Source: Phocoena phocoena
Taxonomy: Eukaryota; Chordata; Mammalia; Artiodactyla; Phocoenidae
Length of the DNA stretch: 64,000 nt
NCBI RefSeq assembly: GCF_963924675.1
Contig: NC_089220.1
Location: 115,150,697-115,214,696 of the forward strand
Reading direction: 5' to 3'
The translations under genes were made by a program, and so were the position numbers. Positions 35,615 through 48,140 of the stretch are shown one piece after another. The notes below the pieces were generated by a model that searched no databases, was not told where the DNA came from, and saw only the letters and a program-made list of their open reading frames with translations. Numbering within the stretch: position 1 is the first letter of the stretch; every line of letters begins with the position of its first letter.

Positions 35615-38600
35615 GTTTTTAAGACAGAGATCATTTACGTTCTTTTAATTTCAAGTTTAGTCTTTTAAATCTACAGTCTACTGTGGTTACACTTATTGAT
35701 GAGGTTGGTCAGGTATATCATTTTGCAAGGATGACCATGCATCTAGTGTGCCAGAGACAGTCCTAGTTTATGTCTGTTGTCCCAACATAATTACCAAAAG
35801 TGCCTTTTTTCACTTGCAGAGTTATCTGGGTGTGGACAGTATGTTCTAAAGTCACTCCAATTATTGCTAATTTATTGAATCTAAAAGGTTCTAACTAGTT
35901 AATAGGGTAGAGGTTTTGGATTATGAATCTTAAGAACTGCAGGACAAGCTGTGCTAAATGCCAGAGTGGTACTGTAATTCTGAATGGGAAGAAATGCTTT
36001 CTGCTAGATTTGAAAAACAAGGAAGGCTTCTTGAAGAATATGGCATTTAAACTGAGTATAGAAGGATGAATGGGATTTTAGATTGGTCATGTTACACAAA
36101 GGGGAAAAAAGAATGACATTTCAGGTGTATAAGTAAGAAGACTCAAACTGCATTTGAACAATAGAAAGCAGTACAGTTCAGCGTTCTCAGAAAAGTATAA
36201 ATACAAGATTGTACATCCTGGAAGATGTGTCTAAACCAGATGATTTAATACCAAGTCAAAAGGTTGGAATTTTTTGAGTAGCTGGAAGACCCTAGCAATT
36301 TTCAGGTACATGAAGAAACAGTAGCAGTTTAGGAGGATTAGTGTATTCGAAATGTGTTGAATGCGTTTAGAGAGAAAAATAATGGTATCTGTGATACTGA
36401 TTAGGAGAATTTTCTACCAAATCAGATGTGATGTTTGAGACCCTCAACTAGGCGGTGACAGTGAAAAGAGAAATTCTTTTTATCCCTCAATGGCTCATAC
36501 ATGGTAAATATTTATTAAATGTCAACTGGATGTTTCTACAAAGAAGATAGGACAAGATTTGTGATTTTTTTTTGGATATTTAAGATAAGGGAGAGGAAAA
36601 AATTGAAGTTTTACACTAAATACAAGTAGAGAGATTCTCTGTATAAAACAAGGTTATGATCTTAGCCTACTTAGGTTAGGAAAGTTTGCCCCCATTACTG
36701 TTGAGTTGTGCTGTAATTGCTGCTCTGTTTTTAGATAGTTCTGGGGAGGTAGAAATAGAAATAAAAGTATGATTAGTTTGTTTAATGTTTAACATTTCAT
36801 CTATATCAAAAGTCATGAATTTAAGACCAGGACTTGTGAGGTCCAGGTAATAACTTAGTGCCTTAATTATAATTTTTGGTGTTCAGCAGTTAAATAGAAG
36901 TTTTGCAGATGACCTTTCTGGACACAAAATGGATTTAGAGATTATCAAAGAGCAGGCTTGAATTTGAATTGTTGCTATTATTTTGTTATAAAGAAAGAAT
37001 CCATTATGCAGTGCTAAAACACCAGAAGGAAGATAGTATGTCTGAATATCTTTTAATTGGTAGCTATGTTTAAAAGATGCTGAATTACACAGTAATGTCA
37101 TAGTTGGCAGAATATCATTTGGGTCTAAAAGACATCACTGACAATCTGGCTGCTTATAGCCTTGATTTCATATAGTTTCAGTACTGGATCGGTGTTTTTC
37201 ATTTTAGATTTTAGTGTTGTTGATGTTGAGAATATCTCCTGATTGATGCATGCTTAAGAGATCACCAGACATAAAATGTATAGTATAATTTGATATGCAT
37301 TTTGAGAAATTTTGTCTATAGTATTAGCATTTTAAATGCTACTACTGCCTCATAACTACTATAATGTCCTAATATTTTAGCTATATGCATATTTTAAGAA
37401 ACAGCCTTTGTTCACCAGCAGAATTACTCTCTGAGTTTCCTCTTACACAGTTTCTTCCTGACCGTTTCCTGACTTTTTAGCTGGATTCTAGTCTGATGAC
37501 AATTGTCTCCTAATTTTTAGAGCTCCTCTTCAGTTTACACCCCTTTACAAATCTGAGTAGATGTAGTTTCTTGTCAAGTAGTTTTGTTAAAGATTTGGAT
37601 TAGGTATTACTTGTATATTACAAGTAATTACTTGTATAGTTTTTCTATTACTTTTTACACAATCAGAGGAAATAAAAACTGTTAGACTTTGGACTTCTGA
37701 ATCTGAATTTTTAAAAATGCTAATACTCAAATGTCTTGGAAAATTGGTTATGATTAGAGTTAATGTTAATCATTAAGCACACTGGAACAAAGTCAGTTTT
37801 CCCTTTTTGTTAGTCTAAATGGGTAATGAGCAGAAATACCTTTACACATTTTGTCTTTCCTTTCCTCTTGGCTTTTGGAATCTTGTTAAGAAGATAGCGT
37901 TTTGATTTAGGATGAAAGGAGAGAAGGCTGTCTTTTTTTCTGGGCTCACTGCTGTGATAGGTGCGTCATCAGCAACTGGCACACCTTTTTTAATGAGTGC
38001 TTTTGATGTCAGGAAAATGTCAGATGACTTCCTTAAAATTGAAACATCTCTCCTGCACACAAGAATGGGAGGAATGTTTTGTGTTCATTTTGTTTTATAA
38101 CTTCCTTCAATTGTTTATATAAGTCATTTGTTTAAAGCAGCAGTTCACTGCCAGGGCTGCTTTTCAGAACATATGCCTACGAAAACTGTCCAATAGAGTG
38201 CCTTCCTCTGGTATCAGATTAGTTCTGCTCTACCTTTGGGACTTAGTTCCTCAGAGGGGGAGCTTTAAAGTCTGTGGGAACATTCACATGCAACTCTATT
38301 CCCTTTCTTTGAAACTGAATACTCAAAATAAGTAGCCTTAACCAACTGTTTTTGTGAGTATGTGTTCACACTGCATTGTGCCCCTAACCAGTCTCTTAGC
38401 TATTCAGCAACGGTGCTAATGGACATTTCAGGTATTTGGATAGTTTTGAATTATTTTATTTTGGCGTATGTTATTCTCTCACAACCAGGAAGACCAGTAC
38501 TGAATTCATAAGTACCAGCTTTATTTGGGCCTCAGACTGCTGGGAAATCATTTTAAGTTTTTCTAGTCTCCTCCCTACTCCTTCCCTGTATAGCAGTTAT

Positions 38601-38945
38601 TTTAAATCTACTGTTCCCTTACTGTTAGCAGATGACTGCATTTCTCAATTCATTGGAATTTAAGATTCTTTTTGTGATAAAATGCACGGTCAGTTTTTTG
38701 GTGACAGTTCTATGGGTGTTATGTTTGCTGGATATTATGGTTCATAAATATTAGATCATTGTTAAGTATGGTTGTAAAATCCTTTAGAGCTTCACCTAAT
38801 TTTTGTCTACTGAATCTGCCAATTTCTAAGAAAATATATTTCTAAGAAAGGTATGATGGTAGATTTATTCAGCTCTTGTGTTTCTAACTATTATTGCTTT
38901 ATATATTCAGAAACTATATTGTCAATGCATTAGGAATCATAACTG
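35615..38945. other. Intron, repeat-poor
   Basis: About 3.3 kb with little I can name. 35940-36480 has a repeat-like feel (L2/L3-type) but is too diverged to call. A GC-richer patch at 37900-38080 is open in frames on both strands; no splice signals make it a convincing exon. Confidence 0.35.
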
Positions 38946-40010
38946 ATCTTCCTGGTGGATTACTGTGTTTCATCAAATCTAAGACACCATGGATTATAAG
39001 ATGCATCCTGATTTCAGACATGTTAAAATGTGGAAAAAGTGCATCTTAGAAACAAAACAATATGATACTTATTTTATCAACAGGAAACACTCATTGAAGG
39101 CCCTAATTCTTGTTGCCTTCAACTGTGTTTTGTCTGATACTGACACTACTATACCTGCTTTCTTTTTAATAGCATTGCCTGATGTATATTTTCTAGTCTT
39201 TCATTTTCAAACTTTTGTTCTCATTTTATGGTTATTGACTATAGACAGGTTTACACTTATCATCTATGTGAGTCCTGCCAACCCACCTGAATTTGTTTCT
39301 ATTTTTCAAATAGTTATCCTTGAAATTTGACATACATATTGATATTTACCCATATTTTTCCCTAGCAGCACTTAGGTTAATCATGGTATCTTTCCCTTCA
39401 CCAGATAATTGAAAAACTTTATCACACTGCTTTCACTGCCTTCTTGCTCATATATTGTACCTTCCCCCCAGTTATATTCTTTGGATTACAATTTATACTT
39501 TCTTGGAATTGTTTTTAATTTATTTTTCTAAAGTATATGTTACAGTACATTTTTCAGAAAGGATGTGTGAGAAGTAAATTTTCAAGACTGCATATTTGAA
39601 AATGTATTATTTGCTCTCTTAAGGTTTCACTGTATTTTGGCATACTGTTGGGAATCTTTCTTGTTCATCTTTAATTAATAGTCTAAAGCTTTATTCTCTG
39701 TAAGCTTTTGGAATTTTTACCCTTTGAATTCTGCAGTTTCATGATGCTGATTTCTTTCTTCCTTCACTCCCAATTCATATGTCCAGTGTTGAGTGGTCCC
39801 TTTAAAACAGACATCTGTTTAGGTCCGGAAAATTTTTATGATGGTATGTATTTGACATTTGTTGCTCTTGCTACTTATTCTGTTAACTACTCTTAAATTT
39901 TCCCTTTACATGCCACTTGTTAAGTGTTTTTTTCTGGCAAAATCCCTAGAATTACTTTCTAGTCTACTAATTTTATCTTTGAGTCCAGTTTGCTTATCTG
40001 CCTATATTTT
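38946..40010 (-). repeat. Old L1-type sequence, antisense (low confidence limits)
   Basis: 39100-39330 ('actatacctgctttcttttt', 'ttctagtctttcattttcaa') reads like the reversed region between L1 ORF1 and ORF2; the rest is diverged. 38950-39050 ('ggattataagatgcatcctg') may be a separate old DNA element. Confidence 0.4.
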
Positions 40011-40015
40011 TAATA

Positions 40016-40600
40016 AGCTTTTTATTTTAGATTTTAGTTTTAGATTTATAGCAAAGTTATGAAAATAGTGTAAGGAGTTCCCCTACATCCCATGCCATTT
40101 CCCCTATTGTTAATGTCTTACATTAGTAAGATATAGTTGTCACAATTAAACAGCACTGATACTTTCTCATATTAACTAAAGATCATACTTTATTCAGAGC
40201 TCCTTAGTTTTTATCTAATGTCCTTTTTCTGTTTCAGGATCCTACCCAGAATACCACATTACATTTAGTCATCACATCTCATTAGACTCTTCTTGGCTGT
40301 GGTAGTTTCTCAGACTTTCCTTGTTTTTGATAAGTTTCAAGGAGCACTGGTCAAGTATTTTGTAGAATGTCCTTCAGTTAAGATTTGCCTGATATTTTTC
40401 TCATGATTATACTGGGAATATGGGTTTTGGGGAGGAGGACCAAAGAGGTAAATTTCCATTCTCATCACATCATATCAAGGTATGTACTATCAACATGACT
40501 GATCACTGTGTTTGTTGACCCAGATCACCTGGCTGAGGTAGTGTTTGTCAGGTATGTCCACTGTGAAGTGACTCCTTTTTCCCTTTTCCATACTATACAT
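40016..40600 (-). repeat. Old L1-type UTR repeat (copy A)
   Basis: 'ttatagcaaagttatgaaaa', 'aatgtcctttttctgtttca' and 'gtattttgtagaatgtcctt' recur in the same order at 52685-53420. I take it as the UTR part of an old mammalian L1; the family name is uncertain. Confidence 0.55.
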
Positions 40601-40729
40601 TTTGGAAGGAAGTCACGGTACACAGCCCACACTTAAGGAGTAGGGAGCTATGCTCCACCTTCTTATAGCAGAGTACATAAACTATTTGCAGTTTTTCTGC
40701 ACAGGAGATTTGTCTGTTCTCTCCCCATT

Positions 40730-42743
40730 TATTTATTTATTTGTTTGTTTGCTTGCTAATATTTTCTCAAGGATTTTTGCATCTGTGTTCATGAGATAAA
40801 TTGGCCTTTAGGTTTCTGGCAATATCTATGTGGTGTTGATATTAGGATAACGCTTTCTCTATAGAATGACTTAGGAAGTATTCTGTTTCTGTTTTCTCAA
40901 AGAGATTATGGAGAATTCATATTGTTTATCCTTTGAGTGTTTGGTAGAATTCACCAGTGAAACCATCTGGGGCTGGTTCTTTCTTTACGGAAGGCTTTTA
41001 ATTATTGACTCAGTTTCTTTAATAGATATAGGGCTATTGAGGTTATCTACTTCTAATTGTGTGAGTCTTCATAATTTATATATTTCAAGTAATTGATCTG
41101 TTTCCTTAATTCTATGGGCATGGAGTTGAAGTACAGACAGTCCCCAACTTAAGATTTTTCGACTTTACAGTGGTGCAAAAGTAATACATTTGCAGTAGAA
41201 ACTGTACGTCGAAGTTTGAACTTTGATCTCTTCCCAGGCTAGCAATGTGCCACACAATACTCTCTTATGATGCTGGGCAGCAGCAGCAAGCCACAGCTCC
41301 CAGTCAGCCATGCAGTCACAAGGGTAGACAACCATTACGTTTACAATCATTCTGTTACCCATATAGCCATTCAGGTTTTCACTTCTATTACAGTATCTAG
41401 TAAATGACATGAGATATTCTACACTTCATTATAAATTAGTCTTTGTGTTAGAAGAATTTGTCCAACTTAGGCTGAGGTAAAAGTCCTGAGCACATTTAAG
41501 GTAGGCTAGGCTTAGCTCTGATGACCGGTAGGTTAGGCATATTAAATGTATTTTTGACCTGCAGTAGTTTCAGCTTAGAATGGGTTTATCAGGACATAAC
41601 CCCATTGTAAGTCGAGGAAGATCTGTATTCCCTTATTATACTTTTAATGCCTATGAGATCAGTAGTGATGGCCCCTCTTTCATATCCGTTATCAGTGATT
41701 TGCAACTTTGTTTTCTTGGCACCTGGCTAGAGGTTCCTTGATTTACTGATTTTTTTCAAATATACAGCTCTTAGTCTTACTTTTTCTGTTGTTTTCCTGT
41801 TTTCATTTTCATTACTTGCTGCTCTAATTTGTATTATTTCCTTTATCCTGCTTGTTTTAGGTTTCATTTACTCTTCTTTCTCTAGTTTCCTGAGGTGGAA
41901 ACTTAGGTTATAGATTGTAGGTGTTTTTTCTTTTTCTAATATGTGCATTAATGCTATAAATTTCCCTCAGTACTTTTGTTGCATCCCAGAAATTTGTATA
42001 AGTTGTATTTTTCATTCAATTCAAAGTAGTTTTTCATTTTCCCTGTGACTCTTTGACCCATGGATTATTTAGATGTGTATTTTAATTTCCAAATATTTGG
42101 GGGGGTTCCATTTATTTCTGTTACTTATTTCTAGTTGAACCCCATTGTGGTCAGAGAACATACTTTGTGTGATTTCTGTTCTCTTAAATTTGTTAAAATG
42201 CGTTTTATGGCCCAGATGCTGTCTCTCTTGGTAAATTTTCATCTAAGTTTAAGAACAATGTGCATTCTGCTATTGTTGGTTGGAATGTTTTATAAACGTC
42301 AGTTAGATCAAGTTGATTGATGATGCTCTTCAGATCATGTATATCCTTACTTATTTTCTTCCTGCTTGATCTATAATTTACTGACAGAAGGGTGTTTAAA
42401 CTCTCCAACTTTAATAGTGAATTTATCTATTTCTCCTTGCAGTTCTATCAATTTTTGCTCATAAACTCTCCAACTTTAATAGTGAATTTACCTATTTCTC
42501 CTTGCAGTTCTATCAATTTTTGCCTCATATATTTTGGCACTGTTTTGTTGGATGCATATGCATTTAGGATTGTTATGTCATCTTGGAGAATTGATAACCT
42601 TATTGTTGTGTAATATCCCTTTTTATCCCTGGCAATCTTCCTTTTTTTGAAGTCTGCTTTGTCTAAAATTAATACAGCTAGCTGTTCCAGCTTTCTTTTG
42701 ATTAGTGTTAGCATTGTATATCATTTTCCATCTCTTTACTTTT
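40730..42743 (-). repeat. Old L1 ORF2, antisense, split by a Tigger element
   Basis: Reversed reverse-transcriptase text ('gaaaccatctggggctggtt') runs to 41131, is interrupted by a DNA transposon, and resumes at 41628 with 'tcccttattatacttttaat'. It then continues to the endonuclease part ('cccattgtggtcagagaaca'). A 65-bp unit is tandemly doubled at 42398-42527. The element goes on at 44161 after another nested insertion. No frame survives. Confidence 0.82.
41134..41625 (+). mobile_element. Tigger/pogo-type non-autonomous DNA transposon (MER44-like)
   Basis: The 492-bp element has inverted ends 'cagacagtccccaactta' and 'aagtcgaggaagatctg', flanked by TA on both sides (41132-41133 and 41626-41627), the duplication made by Tc1/mariner/pogo transposases. 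'gtttatcaggacataacccc' is typical of this group. The L1 reads straight through when it is removed. No transposase frame. Confidence 0.82.
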
Positions 42744-42851
42744 TTTTCCACTGAATTCATTGTAACCTTTAATTATGTGGTTTTTTTTATAAAGAAAAGA
42801 TATTTAAACAATAACCACTAACACATGAAGTTCTTCAAAGATATGTTTATG

Positions 42852-43064
42852 GGGCTTCCCTGGTGACGCAGTGGTTGAGAGTCCGCCTGCCGATGCAGGG
42901 GACACGGGTTCGTGCCCTGGTCTGGGAAGATCCCACATGCCACGGAGCGGCTAGGCCCGTGAGCCATGGCCGCTGAGCCTGTGCGTCCGGAGCCTGTGCT
43001 CCGCAACAGGAGAGGCCACAACAGTGAGAGGCCCGTGTACCGAAAAAAAAAAAAAAAAAAAAAA
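42852..43064 (+). mobile_element. CHR-type SINE (short form), sense
   Basis: Head 'gggcttccctggtgacgcag', B-box GGTTCGTGCCC, 22-A tail. Only a 7-bp duplication, 'gtttatg' (42845-42851 and 43065-43071), is clear. Confidence 0.94.
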
Positions 43065-43948
43065 GTTTATGTAAAAAGGGATCCTCCTACTCAAAATTTT
43101 GAAGTCATTGTTCTAATCTGTAACAAAAAGATGTTTGTAACTCAGCCCCCTTTGACAGTGCTTAAGAAGAGAATTTGTAATCTGCTTCCTGTTCATGGCT
43201 GCTTCATCCCTTGAATATTATCCTAAACTAGAATTTGGTTTTTTGTTCTAGCTATTCTTGTCCTCTTCTTCCTTGTCTCTGTCTTATCTTCTGCAAGTGT
43301 TTTTTCCCAATTTTTTATTGTGGTAAAATACATATAAAGTTTATTGTCTTAACCATTTTAAGTGCACAGTTCGTTGGCATTCATACTGTCATGCAACCAT
43401 CACCACCGTCCATCTCCAGAACTCTTTTCACCTTGGCAGACAGAAATTTTTACATAATATTTGTCTTTTTGTGACTGCCTTATTTCACTTAGCATAATGT
43501 CCTCAAGCTTCATCCATGTTGTAGCATATGTCAGAATTTCTTACCTTTTAAAGACTGAGCAGTATTCCATGGTACATGTTTACCACATTTTTGCTTATCT
43601 ATTCATCCACCAACGGACACTTGGGCTGCTTCCGCATTTTCATTATTGTGGATAATGCTGCTGTGAACATGGGTGTACAAATATCTCTTTGAGACCCTGC
43701 TTTCAGTTCTTTTGGGTATATACCCAGAAGTGGAATTGCTGGATCATATGAATTCTATTTTTAATTTTTTTGAGGAACCTCTGTACTGTTTTCCACAGTA
43801 GCTATACCATTCTACTATTTTACATTCTCATCAGCAGTGCACAAGGGTTCCATTTTCTCTACATCCTTACCAATACTCTGTTACTTTCTGTTTTGTTGTT
43901 GTTGTTATTTTATAGTAGCCATTCTGATGGGTGTAATTGTCTCTTTAC

Positions 43949-44159
43949 GTTTTTTTTTTTTTTTTGCGTTACTCGGGACTCTCACTGTTGTGGCCTCTCC
44001 CATTGTGGAGCACAGGCTCCGGACGTGCAGGCTCAGCGGCCATGGCTCACAGGCCCAGCCGCTCCGCGGCATGTGGGATCATCCCGGACTGGGGCACGAA
44101 TCCGTGTCCCCTGCGTCGGCAGGCGGACTCTCAACCACTGTGCCACCAGGGAAGCCCCC
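43949..44159 (-). mobile_element. CHR-type SINE (short form), antisense
   Basis: Poly(T) tail after 43949, then body, ending 'ccaccagggaagccc'. The duplication 'gtctctttac' is at 43939-43948 and 44160-44169. It landed on the target-site copy of the L1 beside it. Confidence 0.94.
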
Positions 44160-44160
44160 G

Positions 44161-46000
44161 TCTCTTTACTTTTAATCTATCTGAATTTGTTTGTTTAAAG
44201 TGAGTTTCTTGTAGACAACATGTAGTTGTGTGTCTTGTTTTTTTTTTTTAATCCGTTCTGACAGCCTGTCACTTTACAGATGTATTTAGACTGTTTACAT
44301 TTAATATGATTATTACTGTGGTCAGATTAATATCTACTGTGTTTCTGTTTTCTTACTGTTCATTGCATTTTTGTTTCTTTCCCCTCTCTTTTTTCTGCCT
44401 TTTATGGTTTTGAGTATTTTATATGATTCTATTTCATCTCCTTTATTTGTGTGTCAGTTTTACTTCATTTAATATTTTTTTAGTGGTTGCCCTAGATTTT
44501 ACAATAAACATTTTAAACTAATTTCAGTCCATCTTCAAATAACACTATTAACACTTCACTTGTACTACAAGTATTTTATAACAGTATTCCCAATTCCTCC
44601 TTCCCATCCCTTGTGTAGTGTAGTCATTCATTTCACTTATCCATATTATTGCTGTAAGCAAATAGTTAGCTTTTAAATCAATCAAGAAAAATAAAAGATT
44701 TTTATCTTACTTCCATTTATTCCTTCTCTCACACTTTTCCTTTCTTTATGTAGACCCAAGTTTCTGGCCTATTTCATTTTTCTTCCTCCTGAAGACTTCC
44801 TTTTAACATCTCTTTCAGGGCAGGTCAGATGGCAGTGAATTCTCTGTTGTTGTTTGCTGACAAAGTGTTTCTTTCTCCTTTACTTTTGAAGGATAGTTTT
44901 GCTGGATATAGAATTCAAGGATGGTGGTTATTTTTTTTCTTTCAACACTAAATATTTCATTTTACTCTCTTATGTGGTTTCTGACAAGAAGTTCGTTGTA
45001 ATTTTTATTGTTTCTCTGCTGGTAAGGTGACTTTTTTTTTCTCCTTCTGACTTCTTTCAAGAATTTCTCTTTCTCCATGGTTTTCAGCAGTTTGAATATA
45101 TGTTTTAGGTATGAATTTTTAAAATATTTATCTTATTCGGTTTCTCTGAGCCTCCTGGATCTGTGGTTTGGTCTTTGTCATTAGTTTTTGGAAAGTTCTT
45201 GGGCATTATTTAAATATTTCTTCTGCTCTATTCTCTCTTTCTTCTGCATTTCAATTTGCCATATGTTACACTTTTTGATACTATCTTACAGTTTCTGGAT
45301 TTTTTGTTTGTTTGTTTTGTTTTTTCCTCTTTTCATTTCAGTTTGGGACGTTTTCTTCGACCTATCTTCAAGTTGACTGGTTCTTTCCTCAACCATATCA
45401 AGTCTACTGATGAGCCTGTTGAAGGCATTCTTTTCTGTTACTGTATTTTATTTGTAGCGTTTCCTTTTGATTCTTAGAGTTCTGTCTATCTGCCTAGAGT
45501 TCTGTCTGTCTGCCTATGTATCTGTTCTTTTATGTTATCTGCTTCATGCATTAGAGCCCTTAGTGTATTAGTCATTGTTATTTCAAATTCCCTACCCAGC
45601 AGTTCCAACATCTGTGTTCGTTGTTCTGAGGGTTGTTTTGTTTCTTCAGACTGGGTGTTTTCCTTGTCTTTTGGCATGTCTTGTAATTTCTTGCTGAAAG
45701 TTGGGCATTTTGTATCAGGTAATGGGAACTAAGGTGAATAGGCCTTTAGTGTGAGAATTTATGTTAATCTGGTTAGGAGCTGAGTTGTGTTTAATGTTTG
45801 TTGTAGCTACAGGTAACACGCTTCAAATTCCAAGGCATACTTGGTTTTTTTTTGGCTTCTACTCTTGACTTTGAAACTTTCCTATTTTCTGTTCCTCAGA
45901 GAGAGCGTTTCTTGCAGTTCTTTCACCTATAATCCACTGTTTTACCTGAGCCTCATTTGTGTGATGTTACGCTGTGGAGAAGGAGGACCATTATTTTATA
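44161..46000 (-). repeat. Old L1/HAL1 5' half (ORF1 region), antisense
   Basis: 'gtttcttgtagacaacatgt' belongs to the start of ORF2. 'gatagttttgctggatatag', 'ttctctttctccatggtttt', 'ttctttcctcaaccatatca' and 'ctttgtgtctttt'-like text then follow the reversed ORF1 and 5' part of old L1 or its half-length relative HAL1. The coiled-coil coding frame is broken. Confidence 0.7.
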
Positions 46001-47474
46001 ACCTTTTGATTAAGTCTCAGATTTTAAGTGGGCCTGTGTCTCATGGCTGTGACCTTCACAGGTATTTCTCTAGTGGTATAGCTTTTTCCTCCTTGCTTCC
46101 TTCCCTGCCTATAGTGTTCCCAGTCTACATGGAAGCTCTGTCCCATGTTGACTTTCGGTTGTTGTATTTCCCTCCCTCCCCTTAGGTGAAACAGGAAAGC
46201 TAGAAGAAGTTGGAGCGGGTAGGACTTCCTTTCCTCCAACTGGAATAAAGTTTTCAGAATTGTCCTCCAGCAAAATCTTTTCCTCTAGAAAGTAGGCTTT
46301 TGTTACGGAAAAGGCTCTCAGCATGTTTCACAATGGTTGGTTACTCCTTCACAGCCCCTGCCTGAGACAGGAGGGGATCTTTTTTGCATCTTCCTGGTGA
46401 GAACCTGGTAGAGTTCCTATAGGGAAGGCCCATAAAAATACTAAGATTGTGGCCCTTAGGAGTTTCTTTTTCTGACACTAGTCTCCTCTCAACCTCCAGC
46501 AATTCATCAGAATTACCGTTTAAGTGTTCCTACCAGTTTATGGCTCCAGCGGCTTCTGATTCTTGTAAGCAGATCTTGGTTGCTGTATGTCATTGGATGC
46601 ACCTGTCTCACCAGATTTGGGGGCAGCAGTTTGCCTTGTAATCTCGGAAAAGCCAAGAAAAGTAATTCATTGTAAGTTTCTCCAGCTTTTTCGTGTTGTA
46701 AGGACAGGAATGATGACTTTCAAGCTCTTTATATGCCAGAATCAAAACCAGACATCTCTCCTGCATTTATTTTTATTTTCTAAGATATCTAAAAGTTCTT
46801 AAAATAATGACTTATTCTTGTTTTATGGTATCCAAATCTTTAACATCTTTTAAAGTTTTCTCCTGTTTGCCGATTTATTCTGTTCCCTTGATTATTACTT
46901 CTTGAGTTTTGTAAACTTCTTTCATTGTGTTATTTCCAGATGCTTTAGCTTTCTATACGTATTTATCTTTATCCTTATCTGCCTGTTGTTGACCTATGTA
47001 GAGTCTATCAAAAAGTTTCTTCCTTGGGGAAGGGGTTTTAACATTTTCGATCAAGGGTAAAACCAGGGCAATATGTGGCTTGGTGTGAGCAGAAGAGAAA
47101 ACATATCTGGCCAAGGTATTTCCAAGATAGTTTTTTACTTAATTACCCACGTGTTTTCTCATGTCTTTAATCTGTGGAACATGTCTGGTCTTGCTCTTTC
47201 ATGCTCGTTTGAAAATTATTTTCTCCTCTGCGAGGTTTGGCTGTAGATTTTCTCTATTCTTTTGTTTTCACCAAACCACTTTCTATCTTTTAAGAATTCC
47301 TCAACATTTTAATTTTAAGGATGGCATATTTTCTTATTCAAGTGTTTTTTTCTGTAATTTCAAGGGATTTTGGTTGGAAGATATTTGGTAGATATGTGTG
47401 TTCAGCTCAACTTGTTCCAATATCTTTCAATTAACAAAATAGATCAATTATTACTATTGATAATAGTAAGTTAA
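46001..47474. other. Intron, no clear feature
   Basis: May include the 5' end of the preceding old L1 up to about 46600. The rest is unremarkable. Confidence 0.35.
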
Positions 47475-47700
47475 TATTAATTGAACACTTACTCTGTGCC
47501 AGGGAACATGCTAAATGCTTTTAATATATTATCTCTTTTAATCCTTATATCAACACAGTAAAGTGGACGTTGTTATTATTTGTATGTATACTTAAGAAAA
47601 ATGAAGTTTAAAAACCACAGAATAACCTGCCCAGGATAACACATTTAATGTATGTGTGAGAACCAGGATATGAACCTAGCCTTTCTGACTGACAGGTCCA
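47475..47700 (-). repeat. MIR-like remnant
   Basis: 'tgaacacttactctgtgcca', 'ttttaatccttatatcaaca' and 'gaacctagcctttctgac' follow the antisense MIR order. Confidence 0.65.
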
Positions 47701-47769
47701 TTTAAACACTGGTAATTCTGTGGACGTATAGCTTCTACCCCACCAAGCTCAACTAAGTTCAGTTCCTTA

Positions 47770-48140
47770 CTTACCTTATAGTTTATCACTTAAGTTGCTT
47801 TATTCATAAGATAAAATTCCCTCTACCAGGACCAAATCCTGTATATTTTTTAAGATCCAGTTTTAAATGCCACCTCAGCTGCAGTGCTCTTGGCAATATT
47901 CCAGCAAAAATAGATCTTACTTTTTATCTCATTTTACATTTGTTTGATCTCCTTCCTAGCACTGTCTACTTCCTACTTTATATATAATATAGTCATTTGA
48001 TGCATACAATTTCTTCTCTACTAAACTGTAAGACCACTGGGAAAAGGATTTGTGTCTTCTATCATTTGTGTCATTTATCTTTATGATTCCCAGCATTGCC
48101 TGATATGTACCATTTTGGTAAATATTATTAATAAATAATG
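47770..48140 (+). repeat. L2-like 3' remnant
   Basis: 'taagatccagttttaaatgc' followed by 'aaactgtaagaccactggga' resembles the LINE-2 3' end. Diverged. Confidence 0.45.

Larger units (their letters stand above)
42744..44160 (-). mobile_element. Nested L1 3' insertion with extra 3' sequence and two SINEs
   Basis: The host L1 breaks at 'tctctttactttt' (42731-42743) and resumes with the same 13 bases at 44161-44173, so 42744-44160 is one insertion with its duplication. 43300-43938 is an antisense L1 3' end ('attttttattgtggtaaaat' to 'ctgatgggtgtaattg'). 42744-43299 is not L1 3' UTR that I recognise, apart from a SINE. On the minus strand it ends with ATTAAA about 20 bases before an A-run, so it may be a short 3' transduction. 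A second SINE sits at the 5' edge. Confidence 0.6.

Noticed and set aside
45841..46185. A 114-codon + strand open frame in T-rich DNA
   Set aside because: It lies at the antisense 5' part of an old L1/HAL1; hydrophobic composition reflects T-richness, and no splice or start context supports it.
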